Source of the DNA: Clostridiales bacterium
Lineage (GTDB): Bacteria > Bacillota > Clostridia > Lachnospirales > Lachnospiraceae
NCBI GenBank assembly: GCA_012735495.1
Contig: JAAYHD010000026.1
Location: 27,180 to 91,179, forward strand
Length of the DNA: 64,000 nt
Reading direction: 5' to 3'
Part shown: positions 1 to 8,723 of the stretch, one piece after another
Layout: the number at the start of each line of letters is the position of its first letter
Position numbering within the stretch: the stretch's first letter is position 1
The notes under the pieces: generated by a model
What the model was told of the DNA's origin: nothing
The model's database searches: none
What the model saw: only the letters and a program-made list of their open reading frames with translations
Made by a program: the position numbers and the translations under genes

Positions 1-1167
1 GTGCTGTTCGATATCCATATTTTTGTCAGGCAGGAAATTCATAAAGCGATTGCCTCTTACAATATAGCCCGAAATCATGCCGGTTATCCATGGCCCTGCG
101 GAGCACCCTATATCGCCGCAGATGGCAAGTATGCCGAACATCAGGGTTCCGCCCCTTGGAAACGTGGCTGAAGAAAGGGAAAATGTCCCGGGCCACATCA
201 AGGAAACGGTAATGCCGGTAAAGCTGCAGGAGATTAAAGAAAGAAGCGGCATAGGGCTGAAGACCGTTATTAAGTATGATATAACGCAAAGTGCGCTGCA
301 TACCATCAGTGCCTTTCTTATCGGTATGCGGTTTCCCCATATGCCGTAAATGAATCTTCCTAAAGCCATGTAGAGCGCGAACAGCCCCGGGCCCAGGAGA
401 TCACCGAAAAGCTTTGAAACGCCCAGGCCTTTTTCCGCAAAGAAAGAGGACCATTGCGACATGGTAAGCTCCGACGCACCGGCACAGATCATCAGCAGAA
501 TAAAAAGATAAAAGGAGGGGTGCCTGAATAATTCCCTCATTTTTATTTCTTTCCCCTTTTCTACAAGGGGAAGGATTGGAACATTAAGAAAATAAAAAAG
601 GTTAAATAGGGGAAGCAGAGACCATACCAGGGGTATGACATGCCATCTGCCGGACCCGATAACCCGTAATAAAGCCGTGCTTATAAGGACCACAAGCATC
701 TGGCCCCAGCAGTAAAAGGAATGGAGAAGGCTCATGGAGCCTGCCTTGTTGTCGCTTGGAAGAGCTTCAACAATAGGGCTTACTACGACCTCGATCAGGC
801 CGCCTCCGGCGGCATATAAAATAACCGAAATAATCAGACCCGCATACACATTGCCAAGCAGAAACGGCAGTGTGCCCAACGATACCAGCCCTATAAAGCT
901 GAAGAAATGCGCCGCCGCCATGCACTTCCTGTAGCCAACCCGGTCCGCATACCGGGTAGCCCAGATATCCGCGGCAATCTGTGTAACAAAATTGGCGATG
1001 ATAAGGAAGCCCAGCTGTTCATAATCAATGCCGTAGGATACATGAAAGATATAAAAGAATAACGGGGCAAGATTATTTATGATCGCCTGGGTGACATATC
1101 CAAGATAACATGCGTATGTAGTGTGCTTGTAGGTATATTTTTTCTTTATCATATATGTGCCTTTCAT
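1..1167 (-). CDS. MFS transporter, cut by the left window edge
   Basis: Reading the minus strand from the ATG at 1167 gives 389 codons with no stop before base 1, so the C-terminus lies outside the window. The protein is strongly hydrophobic, with repeated membrane segments and small positively charged loops (for example a TRYADRVGYR-like loop after the second helix, typical of the MFS A-motif region), and a central charged loop near residue 200 separating two halves. An alternative in-frame ATG at 1152 has a nearby GAAAGG and may be the true start. Substrate cannot be told from sequence; sugar or nucleoside exporters/importers of this general type are common in Clostridia. Downstream partners are not visible. 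The family call is firm, the substrate unknown. Confidence 0.8.
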   Translation of the reverse strand, partial: MKGTYMIKKKYTYKHTTYACYLGYVTQAIINNLAPLFFYIFHVSYGIDYEQLGFLIIANFVTQIAADIWATRYADRVGYRKCMAAAHFFSFIGLVSLGTLPFLLGNVYAGLIISVILYAAGGGLIEVVVSPIVEALPSDNKAGSMSLLHSFYCWGQMLVVLISTALLRVIGSGRWHVIPLVWSLLPLFNLFYFLNVPILPLVEKGKEIKMRELFRHPSFYLFILLMICAGASELTMSQWSSFFAEKGLGVSKLFGDLLGPGLFALYMALGRFIYGIWGNRIPIRKALMVCSALCVISYLITVFSPMPLLSLISCSFTGITVSLMWPGTFSLSSATFPRGGTLMFGILAICGDIGCSAGPWITGMISGYIVRGNRFMNFLPDKNMDIEQH

Positions 1168-1240
1168 TGTTCCCGCCATCACAAAGATCATTTATTACAT
1201 AAACTCATATCTATTGAGATAATCCATGTGCTTATGCTTA

Positions 1241-2119
1241 TCAGTTCATATTGCCCGGGAAATATGGTTTCGTCAGTATTGCCTGCATGCCGGAATCCAT
1301 GGATTTAAAGAACCTGTACGCGTTCTCGGCCTTCTGCCGGCTGTCGAAAATACCGAAAACCGTAGGGCCGCTGCCGCTCATAACAGAGGCAAGGGCATTC
1401 AAGTCTTTCATTTTTTCCTTTATCCCGCCGATAATAGGGTATTCCTTTATGGTTATCGTTTCAAGGATGTTTTCCATTAAGGATGCGAGCCTGTATAAAT
1501 CGCTTTCTTCAATGGCCTCTATCATGGCGGGGATATCCGGGTGCCTAATGCTGTCATTAAGCCGGAGATTTTCATAAACATATTTCGTTGATACGCTGAT
1601 ATTCGGCTTTACAAGGAGGATATGGCAGTCCGGCAGGGGCTTTATGGGCTTAAGAATTTCGCCTATTCCCTCCGAAAGGGCGGTTCCCATAAGCAGGCAG
1701 TACGGAACGTCGGCACCAATCCGCACTCCAAGCTTCATCAGTTCTTCCGCAGACAATCCGGCCTGAAACATCTTATTAAGGCCGGTCAATACGGCGGCAG
1801 CATCGGTGCTTCCGCCCGCAAGGCCCGCTGCCACGGGAATGCGCTTGTTTATAAATATATTCAGGCCGCACCGAATGGGATGGTGCCCGTCAAATACCTC
1901 AACGGCCTTATATGCCAGGTTCCTTCTGTCCGTAGGCAGAAAATAAAGATTTGTATCTACGGTTATGGATTTAAACCGGGTTTTCCTTATAGTGACCGTA
2001 TCATGCAAATCGACGGACTGCATGATCATGCTTACATCATGGTAGCCGTCGGGACGCTTTCCCAGCACGTCCAGGCCGATATTAATCTTTGCGTAGGCTT
2101 TCACTGTTATGGAATTCAT
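1241..2119 (-). CDS. ispE: 4-diphosphocytidyl-2-C-methyl-D-erythritol kinase
   Basis: A GHMP kinase of 292 residues that phosphorylates CDP-methylerythritol in the MEP isoprenoid pathway in the cytoplasm. The start is AYAKINIGLDVLGKRPDGYH, the classic IspE N-terminus. The GHMP ATP-binding motif is PVAAGLAGGSTDAAA and the C-terminal glycine motif is SVMSGSGPTVFG. The open frame extends 16 codons further upstream, but the ATG at 2119 has GGGAGG seven bases ahead and matches the family start, so I chose it. It lies downstream of spoIIR on the same strand with a gap of about 100 bases, and may be co-transcribed with it. No anomaly was seen. Confidence 0.95.
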   Translation of the reverse strand: MNSITVKAYAKINIGLDVLGKRPDGYHDVSMIMQSVDLHDTVTIRKTRFKSITVDTNLYFLPTDRRNLAYKAVEVFDGHHPIRCGLNIFINKRIPVAAGLAGGSTDAAAVLTGLNKMFQAGLSAEELMKLGVRIGADVPYCLLMGTALSEGIGEILKPIKPLPDCHILLVKPNISVSTKYVYENLRLNDSIRHPDIPAMIEAIEESDLYRLASLMENILETITIKEYPIIGGIKEKMKDLNALASVMSGSGPTVFGIFDSRQKAENAYRFFKSMDSGMQAILTKPYFPGNMN

Positions 2120-2217
2120 GGTATTCCTCCCGATTATACAGCCAATAACGCAGGTGCCGCTAACCACCCGGTTAAGGGTATTCTATCATATCGGGCAAGC
2201 CTTTACAAATGGTAATC

Positions 2218-2901
2218 CTAATCGAACAGCTTCCTGATAAGGGAGAACAGCTTGAACCTAATTTTAACCGGCATTTTTTTGGTTTTAAGCATTTCCAGTT
2301 CTTCTTCGGTTAGAAGAAATTCAAGTTTTTCCTCACCGTCTTCATCAATTATGCAGTAGGTTTCATCAATGAAACACAGGGGCGGGAACATGACGCACCA
2401 CCAGTTTTTGCCCTCGGCATCCCCGATTCTTACCTGCAGGGCTTCATAATTCCCCGGAGGAAATGTATAGTCCCCGTAAACCTTCATGGGGAAATAGGAT
2501 GATGCCAGGGAGGCTGTAACCGGGTAGTCATAGCCGTTTTCAGATATAACCCGTTCCGCGGTTTCCCGTATGGCGGGCAGCATCTCCCCAATTATGGCAC
2601 GGGCTTCGTCAACATCCCGGGCATGGCCGAGACAGGGCTTTAAAAGCTTTACCAGGGCATCCTTAACCTCATATTTAAGCTGCTGGTCGTCTTTGCTGTC
2701 GCTGTTTGCAATAACATGAAACCGTATGATATCGGGATTACTCCGGCCGGCGTCATTAATGCGCAATGACCGGGTAAACACCCAGGTTAAGGCCAGAACT
2801 GACAGCAGAAGCAGCGCGCATATCCGGCTCTTGTTCTGCAGGATATCTTTAATCAGGGCATGAATTAAATCAAGACAGGGTTTTAATTTAGATTTACGCA
2901 T
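2218..2901 (-). CDS. spoIIR: Stage II sporulation protein R
   Basis: A 227-residue protein, close to the usual SpoIIR length. In sporulation it is made in the forespore under sigma-F, is secreted into the intermembrane space and triggers SpoIIGA to process pro-sigma-E. One membrane segment lies at about residues 28-47. The signature follows: RFHVIANSDSKDDQQLKYEV near residue 65 and the aromatic YFPMKVYGDYTFPPGNYEAL block near residue 150. The RBS AGGAGG is seven bases before the ATG. It is divergent from murI. A dedicated sigma-F promoter was not convincingly identified. This gene is the clearest single indication that the host forms endospores. Confidence 0.93.
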   Translation of the reverse strand: MRKSKLKPCLDLIHALIKDILQNKSRICALLLLSVLALTWVFTRSLRINDAGRSNPDIIRFHVIANSDSKDDQQLKYEVKDALVKLLKPCLGHARDVDEARAIIGEMLPAIRETAERVISENGYDYPVTASLASSYFPMKVYGDYTFPPGNYEALQVRIGDAEGKNWWCVMFPPLCFIDETYCIIDEDGEEKLEFLLTEEELEMLKTKKMPVKIRFKLFSLIRKLFD

Positions 2902-3006
2902 ATATTATCCTCCTGTGATAATGGGAACCCATTATATGTAAAACAATGGTATCTTATTATTGCCGGAAGGCCGCTTAATTATACAGGAAAGAAAGCGCAA
3001 AATCAC

Positions 3007-3035
3007 TTGAACTAAACTATAAATAATAGTAAAAT
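3007..3035 (+). promoter_or_regulatory. Promoter for murI
   Basis: TTGAAC at 3007-3012 and TAAAAT at 3030-3035, separated by 17 bases, lie about 57 bases upstream of the murI start. Both hexamers are near the sigma-A consensus. Confidence 0.55.
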
Positions 3036-3091
3036 GAATAGGCACAATTAAATGACAAACAGCTATATTCACATATAGCGGGAGGCTTATT

Positions 3092-3904
3092 ATGATAAAC
3101 AAGGCGCCGATAGGCGTATTCGATTCGGGTGTCGGCGGGCTTACGGTCGTCAAGGAGATAATGAACCAGATACCCGGGGAAACAATAATTTATTTTGGAG
3201 ACACGGCAAGGCTTCCTTATGGCAGCAAGTCGAAGGAAACCGTTATTACCTATACAAGGCAGATAGTAAGGTTTTTGATGAGCAAGGGTGTCAAGGCGAT
3301 TGTAATTGCCTGCAATACGGCCAGTGCGTTAGCCCTTGATACCGTAGAATCGGAGATTAACATACCCGTTGTCGGAGTGGTAAAACCGGGCGCCAAGGTG
3401 GCGGCAGAAACCACAAGAAACGGACGGATAGGCGTAATCGGTACCGTGGCCACAATCCAAAGCGGGATATATAACGAGATTCTAAACAAAAGCAATTCCC
3501 ATGTTAAGGTTTTCGGCAAGGCTTGCCCGCTTTTTGTACCGTTGGTTGAAGAAGGATTGGTTGATGACCCGGTTACATTTGAAATGGCAAAAAGGTATAT
3601 CGGCGAACTGCTTGAGAAGCAGATTGACACGCTGGTATTGGGCTGCACCCATTATCCGCTTATCAGAGAAACCATAAGAAAAGTTGCCGGAGAGGGCATT
3701 ACGCTTGTTAATCCCGCATACGAAACCGCAAAGTGCCTGGCGGAGGTTCTTGAGGATAAGGGCTTAAAGAATGACGACACACCAAAGTCCGACCATATCT
3801 TCTATGTAAGCGACGGCGCGGAGAAGTTCAGGCAGTTTGCCAACACAATACTGCCCTGTGAGGTTGTGGAAACTAAAGATATCAATATAGAAGAGCTCGT
3901 ATGA
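3092..3904 (+). CDS. murI: Glutamate racemase
   Basis: A 270-residue cytoplasmic enzyme that makes D-glutamate for peptidoglycan. Family motifs are in order: IGVFDSGVGGLTVVKEI at the N-terminus, YFGDTARLPYGSKS, the catalytic cysteine in AIVIACNTASA (about residue 73), and the second catalytic cysteine in LVLGCTHYPLI (about residue 185). The start has GGGAGG six bases upstream. The stop overlaps the next gene by four bases (ATGA), so the two are translationally coupled. Length and motifs are normal. Confidence 0.97.
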   Translation: MINKAPIGVFDSGVGGLTVVKEIMNQIPGETIIYFGDTARLPYGSKSKETVITYTRQIVRFLMSKGVKAIVIACNTASALALDTVESEINIPVVGVVKPGAKVAAETTRNGRIGVIGTVATIQSGIYNEILNKSNSHVKVFGKACPLFVPLVEEGLVDDPVTFEMAKRYIGELLEKQIDTLVLGCTHYPLIRETIRKVAGEGITLVNPAYETAKCLAEVLEDKGLKNDDTPKSDHIFYVSDGAEKFRQFANTILPCEVVETKDINIEELV

Positions 3905-4347
3905 GCAGGAGAAGGAAAATGAATGAAAACGCCCATATAATTATTGACGGCACGGTCGTCGGGGATGACGAAAGCAGGATAACGGCCAAGGCAAAAGGGC
4001 ATTACCAAAAGCTTGATGACGTTCATGTCCTCAGGTATTTTGAGCAGGCTGACAGCGGTGAGGGACCGGGATTAAGGGATACGGCCAGCACAATAAGAAT
4101 TGCCCCCGGCCTGGTGGAAATGATTAAAAGGGGAGAGGATAGCACCCACATGGTTTTTGATTTAAGCTGTCCTACGCAGTCGGTGTATGATACACCTTAC
4201 GGAAGCCTGTATTTTCAGATTAAGACCCAAAGAATCGATATCAGTGAGGGCACAGACAGGGTCGCCGTTCATCTTGAATATTCACTGTTCCATGACGAAA
4301 GCCACATATCGGATAACAGGGTGGACATAACAATAGATAAAATCTGA
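3901..4347 (+). CDS. DUF1934 family protein (YwiB-like)
   Basis: A 148-residue protein of the DUF1934 family, a small lipocalin-like beta-barrel of unknown function in Firmicutes. Visible family features are the start region HIIIDGTVVGDDESRI, YFEQADSGEG near residue 42, and the end LEYSLFHDESHISDNRVDIT. The first ATG overlaps the murI stop. A second in-frame ATG at 3919 has AGGAG at good spacing, so the real protein may be six residues shorter. The overlap makes an operon with murI very likely. Nothing in the sequence reveals its role. Confidence 0.8.
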   Translation: MSRRRKMNENAHIIIDGTVVGDDESRITAKAKGHYQKLDDVHVLRYFEQADSGEGPGLRDTASTIRIAPGLVEMIKRGEDSTHMVFDLSCPTQSVYDTPYGSLYFQIKTQRIDISEGTDRVAVHLEYSLFHDESHISDNRVDITIDKI

Positions 4348-4387
4348 TACTAATACTGGGTGTTACCGGGTAATTAAAACACAGCAA

Positions 4388-4418
4388 AAAATCCGTGCGC
4401 GGAAGACGCACGGATTTT
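4388..4418. terminator. Bidirectional terminator between DUF1934 gene and capA-like gene
   Basis: A perfect 12-bp inverted repeat (arms AAAATCCGTGCG and CGCACGGATTTT, 7-base loop). A A-run on the left and a T-run on the right serve the two convergent genes. Confidence 0.85.
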
Positions 4419-4515
4419 ATATAAATCGTAATGATATTAGTCAGCTTTTACGTCGTATGCCACATTATATCTATAATAATAATATACTAACTTCATATCT
4501 TTTATATATGGTATC

Positions 4516-5784
4516 CTACCTGGGTGAAACGTATCCTTCTTCATCGAAGGTGACATCAAAGGATATGCTCTCCATAAACTCGAAATACGCCCTGCGCGCA
4601 TCCTCATCCGTTATCTGGTAGGTATAGGTGTTCTCGTTCATAACGGGAAGCAGCTGGACATCGGTTGACCCGTCGGGGTTAAGGTACAGCTTAAGAAGGC
4701 CGGACTCCCTTTTTGATGAATTGAACCAGTAATTCCCAAGGCTGTAGGCGATAACCTTTCCGTTGTAGAATTCGATGCCCTGCATAACATGGGGGTGGCA
4801 GCCGATTATGGCATCGGCTCCCGCATCTATATATTTCCTGGCCAGCTCTTTCTGGTATTCCACGGGTTCATGGACACGCTCAACACCCCAATGTACGTAT
4901 GCCACGACGAAATCGCTGTTTTCCCTGGCCTCCTTTATGGAGGTTATAAACAGGGCGGGATCGTAGGTTCCAATCATTCCAGGGCGTGTATCCGTCGCAT
5001 ACCAGTCCATGGCATATATGACACGGGAGGCGGCGACAAATGCGATCGTGGTGTCGCCGATGGTATAATAAACCGGGGCTTTTGCCCGGTCCATATTAAT
5101 GCCCGCTCCCACATAATCTATTCCTGCCTCTTCAAGGGTTGTGAAGGTGTCAAGAAGCGCCTCAACGCCAAAATCCAGGGCGTGGTTGTTGGCCAGGGAC
5201 ACAATATCCGTTCCCATCTCCTTAAGAATATCCACCCGTTTCGGATGGGCCCTGAAGGTATAGGATTTCTCAACAATTTCGGTGCCCCGCGTGCTGAATG
5301 CGAATTCATTGTTTAACATGAAGATATCCGCAGAATTCATTTCATACACCAGGTCTTCGGATATACAGCCAAGGATGCCCTTGTTTTCCCTGTCGTACCG
5401 GGCCACGGGCCTTGAATCCTCATCCAGGTTTACATCACCGGCAAAGGCAAGGATGATGGGCTTGTTGAAGGAGGGCTCATCTTCATTTTGAGCACTTTCG
5501 CCGCCCGGTTCGTTGTCCGCCGTGTCGGCTTCTTCCGTACCGGCTTCCGCCGTATCGGGTTTTTTGGGTTCGTCCGTAGGCAAGGCGGGAACTGTTGGAG
5601 TCGGTATAGGACTGCCCTCGTCATTCAGGCTGCCGGTTAACCCGGAGGATTTGCCGTCATTCTTATTATCTGATGAACTCCTGTTGTCAATATAGATAAT
5701 GATAACAAGCACCACGAGCAACGCGGTCATAAAAAGCAGTATCATATTCAGTTTTCTGTTTATAGTGCTTTTCCTTCTGCTCAT
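4516..5784 (-). CDS. CapA family metallophosphatase-like protein
   Basis: A 422-residue membrane-anchored protein. One N-terminal membrane helix (about residues 13-31) is followed by a Pro/Glu/Thr/Asp-rich extracytoplasmic linker to about residue 108. A PGA_cap (CapA-like, calcineurin-fold) domain follows, with AFAGDVNLDE, LANNHALDFG, AYVHWGVER and IGCHPHVMQGIEF. Family members are linked to poly-gamma-glutamate capsule assembly, but no capBCDE neighbours are present, so the polymer is unknown. GGAGGG lies just before the ATG. It stands alone between terminators. Confidence 0.85.
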   Translation of the reverse strand: MSRRKSTINRKLNMILLFMTALLVVLVIIIYIDNRSSSDNKNDGKSSGLTGSLNDEGSPIPTPTVPALPTDEPKKPDTAEAGTEEADTADNEPGGESAQNEDEPSFNKPIILAFAGDVNLDEDSRPVARYDRENKGILGCISEDLVYEMNSADIFMLNNEFAFSTRGTEIVEKSYTFRAHPKRVDILKEMGTDIVSLANNHALDFGVEALLDTFTTLEEAGIDYVGAGINMDRAKAPVYYTIGDTTIAFVAASRVIYAMDWYATDTRPGMIGTYDPALFITSIKEARENSDFVVAYVHWGVERVHEPVEYQKELARKYIDAGADAIIGCHPHVMQGIEFYNGKVIAYSLGNYWFNSSKRESGLLKLYLNPDGSTDVQLLPVMNENTYTYQITDEDARRAYFEFMESISFDVTFDEEGYVSPR

Positions 5785-5816
5785 ATTCCCTCCGGCTGAA
5801 TTAAAGTTATATTTAA

Positions 5817-5858
5817 AATCCTCTTACCCCGTCATGCTTAAGCTAGAGTAAGAGGATT
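5817..5858 (-). terminator. Inverted repeat after the small membrane protein gene
   Basis: Arms AATCCTCTTAC (5817-5827) and GTAAGAGGATT (5848-5858) form an 11-bp perfect stem with a 20-base loop that holds a GCTTAAGC palindrome. On the minus strand it follows the gene ending at 5881 and is followed by TTTTAAATAT, so it is probably a weak terminator. Confidence 0.5.
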
Positions 5859-5880
5859 ATTTCGGTTGGATTAGTTGGGC

Positions 5881-6336
5881 TTATTTCTTTTTGGAAAGCT
5901 TTTCTTTTATCTTTCCAATAAAGTCTTTCTTCGGTTTTTTCGTTTCTAAGGTGCTTCTTAATCCCTTGACATCCGTAATGTATATGCCGCTTATAACAGC
6001 TTTAACCTCTTTCTTAACAGGTATGAGGTCAAAAATCTTGGCGTCGCAAATAAGGGACATGATCTTTGGCCCAATTTTCGCCTTTACAATGGGAACCTTT
6101 GAGCGGCGGAGGTACTTGGGTGTCTGGTCAATAACCACCTTGGGAAGATTGGCTTCCGTCAGCTTCATTTTCTTTTTGTCTATAACAAGTATGGAAAATG
6201 TCTGGGCCGCAGCCTTCAGCTGTTCCTCGGTTTCAGCCTGTTTCTTCTGAAGCTTCCTTCCGATGAAGTATAAGGCCACAAATACGGCTATAGCAACAGC
6301 CAGAACTATTAATATCACGATTAATACGGTATCCAT
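5881..6336 (-). CDS. Single-pass membrane protein of unknown function
   Basis: I do not recognise the family. From the ATG at 6336 the protein has 151 residues: an N-terminal membrane helix (about residues 3-25, DTVLIVILIVLAVAIAVFVA), a short charged coiled-coil-like stretch (GRKLQKKQAETEEQLKAA), and a basic cytoplasmic domain ending in a lysine tail. The open frame runs 32 codons further upstream, but that extension is not hydrophobic in a sensible way. An AGGAGG lies about 11 bases before the chosen start. It is 120 bases downstream of plsC on the same strand. The helix followed by a lysine-rich domain suggests a membrane-associated, perhaps nucleic-acid- or lipid-contacting protein; this is inference. 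Confidence 0.6.
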   Translation of the reverse strand: MDTVLIVILIVLAVAIAVFVALYFIGRKLQKKQAETEEQLKAAAQTFSILVIDKKKMKLTEANLPKVVIDQTPKYLRRSKVPIVKAKIGPKIMSLICDAKIFDLIPVKKEVKAVISGIYITDVKGLRSTLETKKPKKDFIGKIKEKLSKKK

Positions 6337-6456
6337 GCAGCTTTGTACCTCCTGGTTATGTGTTTCATAAGCTTTTTCTGTTAGATGGACAACGATTATT
6401 GTATCATCAAATGCTGAAAAAATAAATAGCAAGATTTAAAATATCCTGAAAATCGG

Positions 6457-7185
6457 CTATATTAAAGCCTGGTTCTTATCGAGCATTTCCTTTATTATGC
6501 CCTGGACATAAGAACCCAGGTGCTTAAGCTGTTCCTTGTCAAGCCGGTTGGGGTATATGGGCTTTCCAAATTCGATAACCACCTTGGTTGATTTAATCCA
6601 GGGGATATGATTTTCAAAAATCTCGTCCGTATTGGTCAGGGCTACGGGAACAATCGCGCAGCCTGTTTTTTCGGCAATCTTAAAGCTGCCCTCCTTGAAG
6701 GGAAGCATTTCTTTGCCGTGATTGCGGGTGCCTTCCGGTGAAATAAATATGGAATATCCCTTTTTTATCTGTTCTATAGCCTGCAGTATCGTCTTCATGC
6801 CCTGCTTTATATCGCTTCTGTCGAGAAACAGGCATTGTATAAAATGCATCCAAACCCGAAGGAAGGGTATCCTGCGGATCTCTTTCTTGGCTATAAAGCC
6901 TGTCATCGTCGGCAGGCTTACATAGGATATGGGTATATCAAAATAGCTTCTGTGGTTGGACACGTATAATATCGGCTCGTCCCTGGGTATGTTCTCCGTG
7001 CCGATTACGGTCCGTTTGACTCCTGCAAGGAACAGCAGCACTTTAAAGGCTGCCGCTACGATTATCTGCGAGCTTTTCGCCCGGGCATGAAGGCTGAACA
7101 GACCGATAATCAATTCAACAAGAAACAGCGGAATGCTGATTATAAAGAACACAACCAAATACAGCAGGACAAGAATAAGCCGCAT
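6457..7185 (-). CDS. plsC: 1-acyl-sn-glycerol-3-phosphate acyltransferase
   Basis: A 242-residue membrane acyltransferase that makes phosphatidic acid from lysophosphatidic acid. An N-terminal hydrophobic segment (residues 2-28) is followed by the four PlsC blocks: NHRSYFD (the HX4D catalytic motif, about residue 77), FLDRSD, FISPEGTRN and IVPVALTNTD. GGAGG sits a few bases before the ATG. Length is normal. It may share a transcript with the small membrane protein downstream. Confidence 0.92.
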   Translation of the reverse strand: MRLILVLLYLVVFFIISIPLFLVELIIGLFSLHARAKSSQIIVAAAFKVLLFLAGVKRTVIGTENIPRDEPILYVSNHRSYFDIPISYVSLPTMTGFIAKKEIRRIPFLRVWMHFIQCLFLDRSDIKQGMKTILQAIEQIKKGYSIFISPEGTRNHGKEMLPFKEGSFKIAEKTGCAIVPVALTNTDEIFENHIPWIKSTKVVIEFGKPIYPNRLDKEQLKHLGSYVQGIIKEMLDKNQALI

Positions 7186-7247
7186 ATTTTCCTCCGTAAT
7201 GAGAGAGCTTATCTTAGATGTTATTTGCTAATAATATTTCAGCTTCA

Positions 7248-8633
7248 TTAATCATTTCTTATGACCAAGGGCTCATCAAGAAAATTAAACGTGTCAGCGT
7301 CAGGCGCTACAGGCCCGGTTTCATCAGCATTGTCCCCCTGAGTATTATCGGAACCGCCGTCATCCTGCCCGCTGTTCCCGTTTATATCGGGGTTTTCAGT
7401 CCCGGGATTTTCAGTATCCGGCGGGATATCCTCCGGAGCACCGGTATCATGACCGGAATCCGGGGTTTCATCCGAAGAATTGTCAAACTCATCATCCCCG
7501 GGAGACCCGGTTTCAGGATTGACATCCTCCAGGTCATAACCGGCCTCTTCTTCATCAATAAAATCATCACCGAATTCATCATCTTCCGGATCAAGATCCC
7601 ACTCGTCAAGCTCTTCACCGGTAAGCTCGTCAATCGGAACCGGCTCTTCAAGCTCATCCTCAGGAATTGGAGTAGGAGTTATCGGAGGAGTGTAATTAAT
7701 CAGGTCGGCATATTTTTCTTCGTAGTTGAAGTCCTTGCTCGGCACATAATTATAATACTCTTCCATGGTCATATTGTTGGTATATAAATAGTGAGCCAGA
7801 TCAACCCCGACATACCTGATATGCCAGGGTTCATATGCATAACCGGTTATTTCATACTGATCCTTAGGATACCGTATTATAAAGCCGAATTTATAAGCAT
7901 TTTCAGCCAGCCATTTGCCCTCTTTTGATTTGGCAAATGCGGCAACAAGCTTGTAACTGACGGACTTGGCCGATACGTCCATGGCCAGACCCGTCTGGTG
8001 CTCGCTGGTTCCCGGTGCGGCGGAATATTTCAGGGTGTGTGCCTTTCCCTTATGTACGATATTGTTCAGGAATATTTCTTTCTGGCGTTCATATGACCTG
8101 TACCCGGAAATGCCGTACAGGACATGCCCTTCTTCCAACGCGGCCGCAAAAAGCTTTTCTATAGCCTCCGCGGCTTCCCTGCGCATGTGCTTTTTCTCGC
8201 TCTCACCGTCGATCTGAAATGGTATGTTCGGAACTACAAGGTCCTTCGGCACATAATCTTCCGGCAGGCAGTATTCCTTGTTTACAAATACGGTGATACT
8301 GTTCGGATCCAGGTCCATCTTCGTGGCCGGGGTCCATGGGGCTTTGGTCGGTTCATTGGCAGTCATTTGACCCTCTTCATTATTTTGATCATTATCATCA
8401 TATTCATAAGTGGGAGGAATATATGTATAACTGCCGGATTTGCCCGAGGCCTTTCCGGACGTGTCCGCATCGGAGGGAGATTTCGTTGTTACGGATGCTT
8501 CCACCGTATCGCGGCCTTTATGCCCGGTGCTGCTGTCAGCCAACGAATCCCTACGGGATAAAAAGCATCCTGTCATAAAGACCATCAGCAGGACACATAA
8601 TGCAATTAGTATTGGCATTTTGGATTTTCCCAT
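7248..8633 (-). CDS. VanY-type D-alanyl-D-alanine carboxypeptidase lipoprotein with acidic tail
   Basis: 461 residues. The N-terminus is a lipoprotein signal (LLMVFMTGC, lipobox cysteine about residue 23). A Ser/Thr/Asp linker follows, then a VanY (peptidase M15B) domain at about residues 135-310 with ISGYRSYERQ, TSEHQTGLAMDVS (zinc His and Asp) and YEPWHIRYVG (third zinc ligand His). It should trim the terminal D-Ala from peptidoglycan stem peptides outside the cell. The last 130 residues are a low-complexity tail of Asp, Glu, Pro, Gly, Thr and Asn, unusual for the family and perhaps wall-spanning or cation-binding. No vanHAX-like genes are nearby, so a resistance role is not suggested. Confidence 0.88.
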   Translation of the reverse strand: MGKSKMPILIALCVLLMVFMTGCFLSRRDSLADSSTGHKGRDTVEASVTTKSPSDADTSGKASGKSGSYTYIPPTYEYDDNDQNNEEGQMTANEPTKAPWTPATKMDLDPNSITVFVNKEYCLPEDYVPKDLVVPNIPFQIDGESEKKHMRREAAEAIEKLFAAALEEGHVLYGISGYRSYERQKEIFLNNIVHKGKAHTLKYSAAPGTSEHQTGLAMDVSAKSVSYKLVAAFAKSKEGKWLAENAYKFGFIIRYPKDQYEITGYAYEPWHIRYVGVDLAHYLYTNNMTMEEYYNYVPSKDFNYEEKYADLINYTPPITPTPIPEDELEEPVPIDELTGEELDEWDLDPEDDEFGDDFIDEEEAGYDLEDVNPETGSPGDDEFDNSSDETPDSGHDTGAPEDIPPDTENPGTENPDINGNSGQDDGGSDNTQGDNADETGPVAPDADTFNFLDEPLVIRND

Positions 8634-8723
8634 AAGGATCTCCCTTCAAATCTGATATACCTATCTTTATTCGCGTAGATTATACCATAAATTATATCAT
8701 AAATAAAATAAAATATTTGGCAT

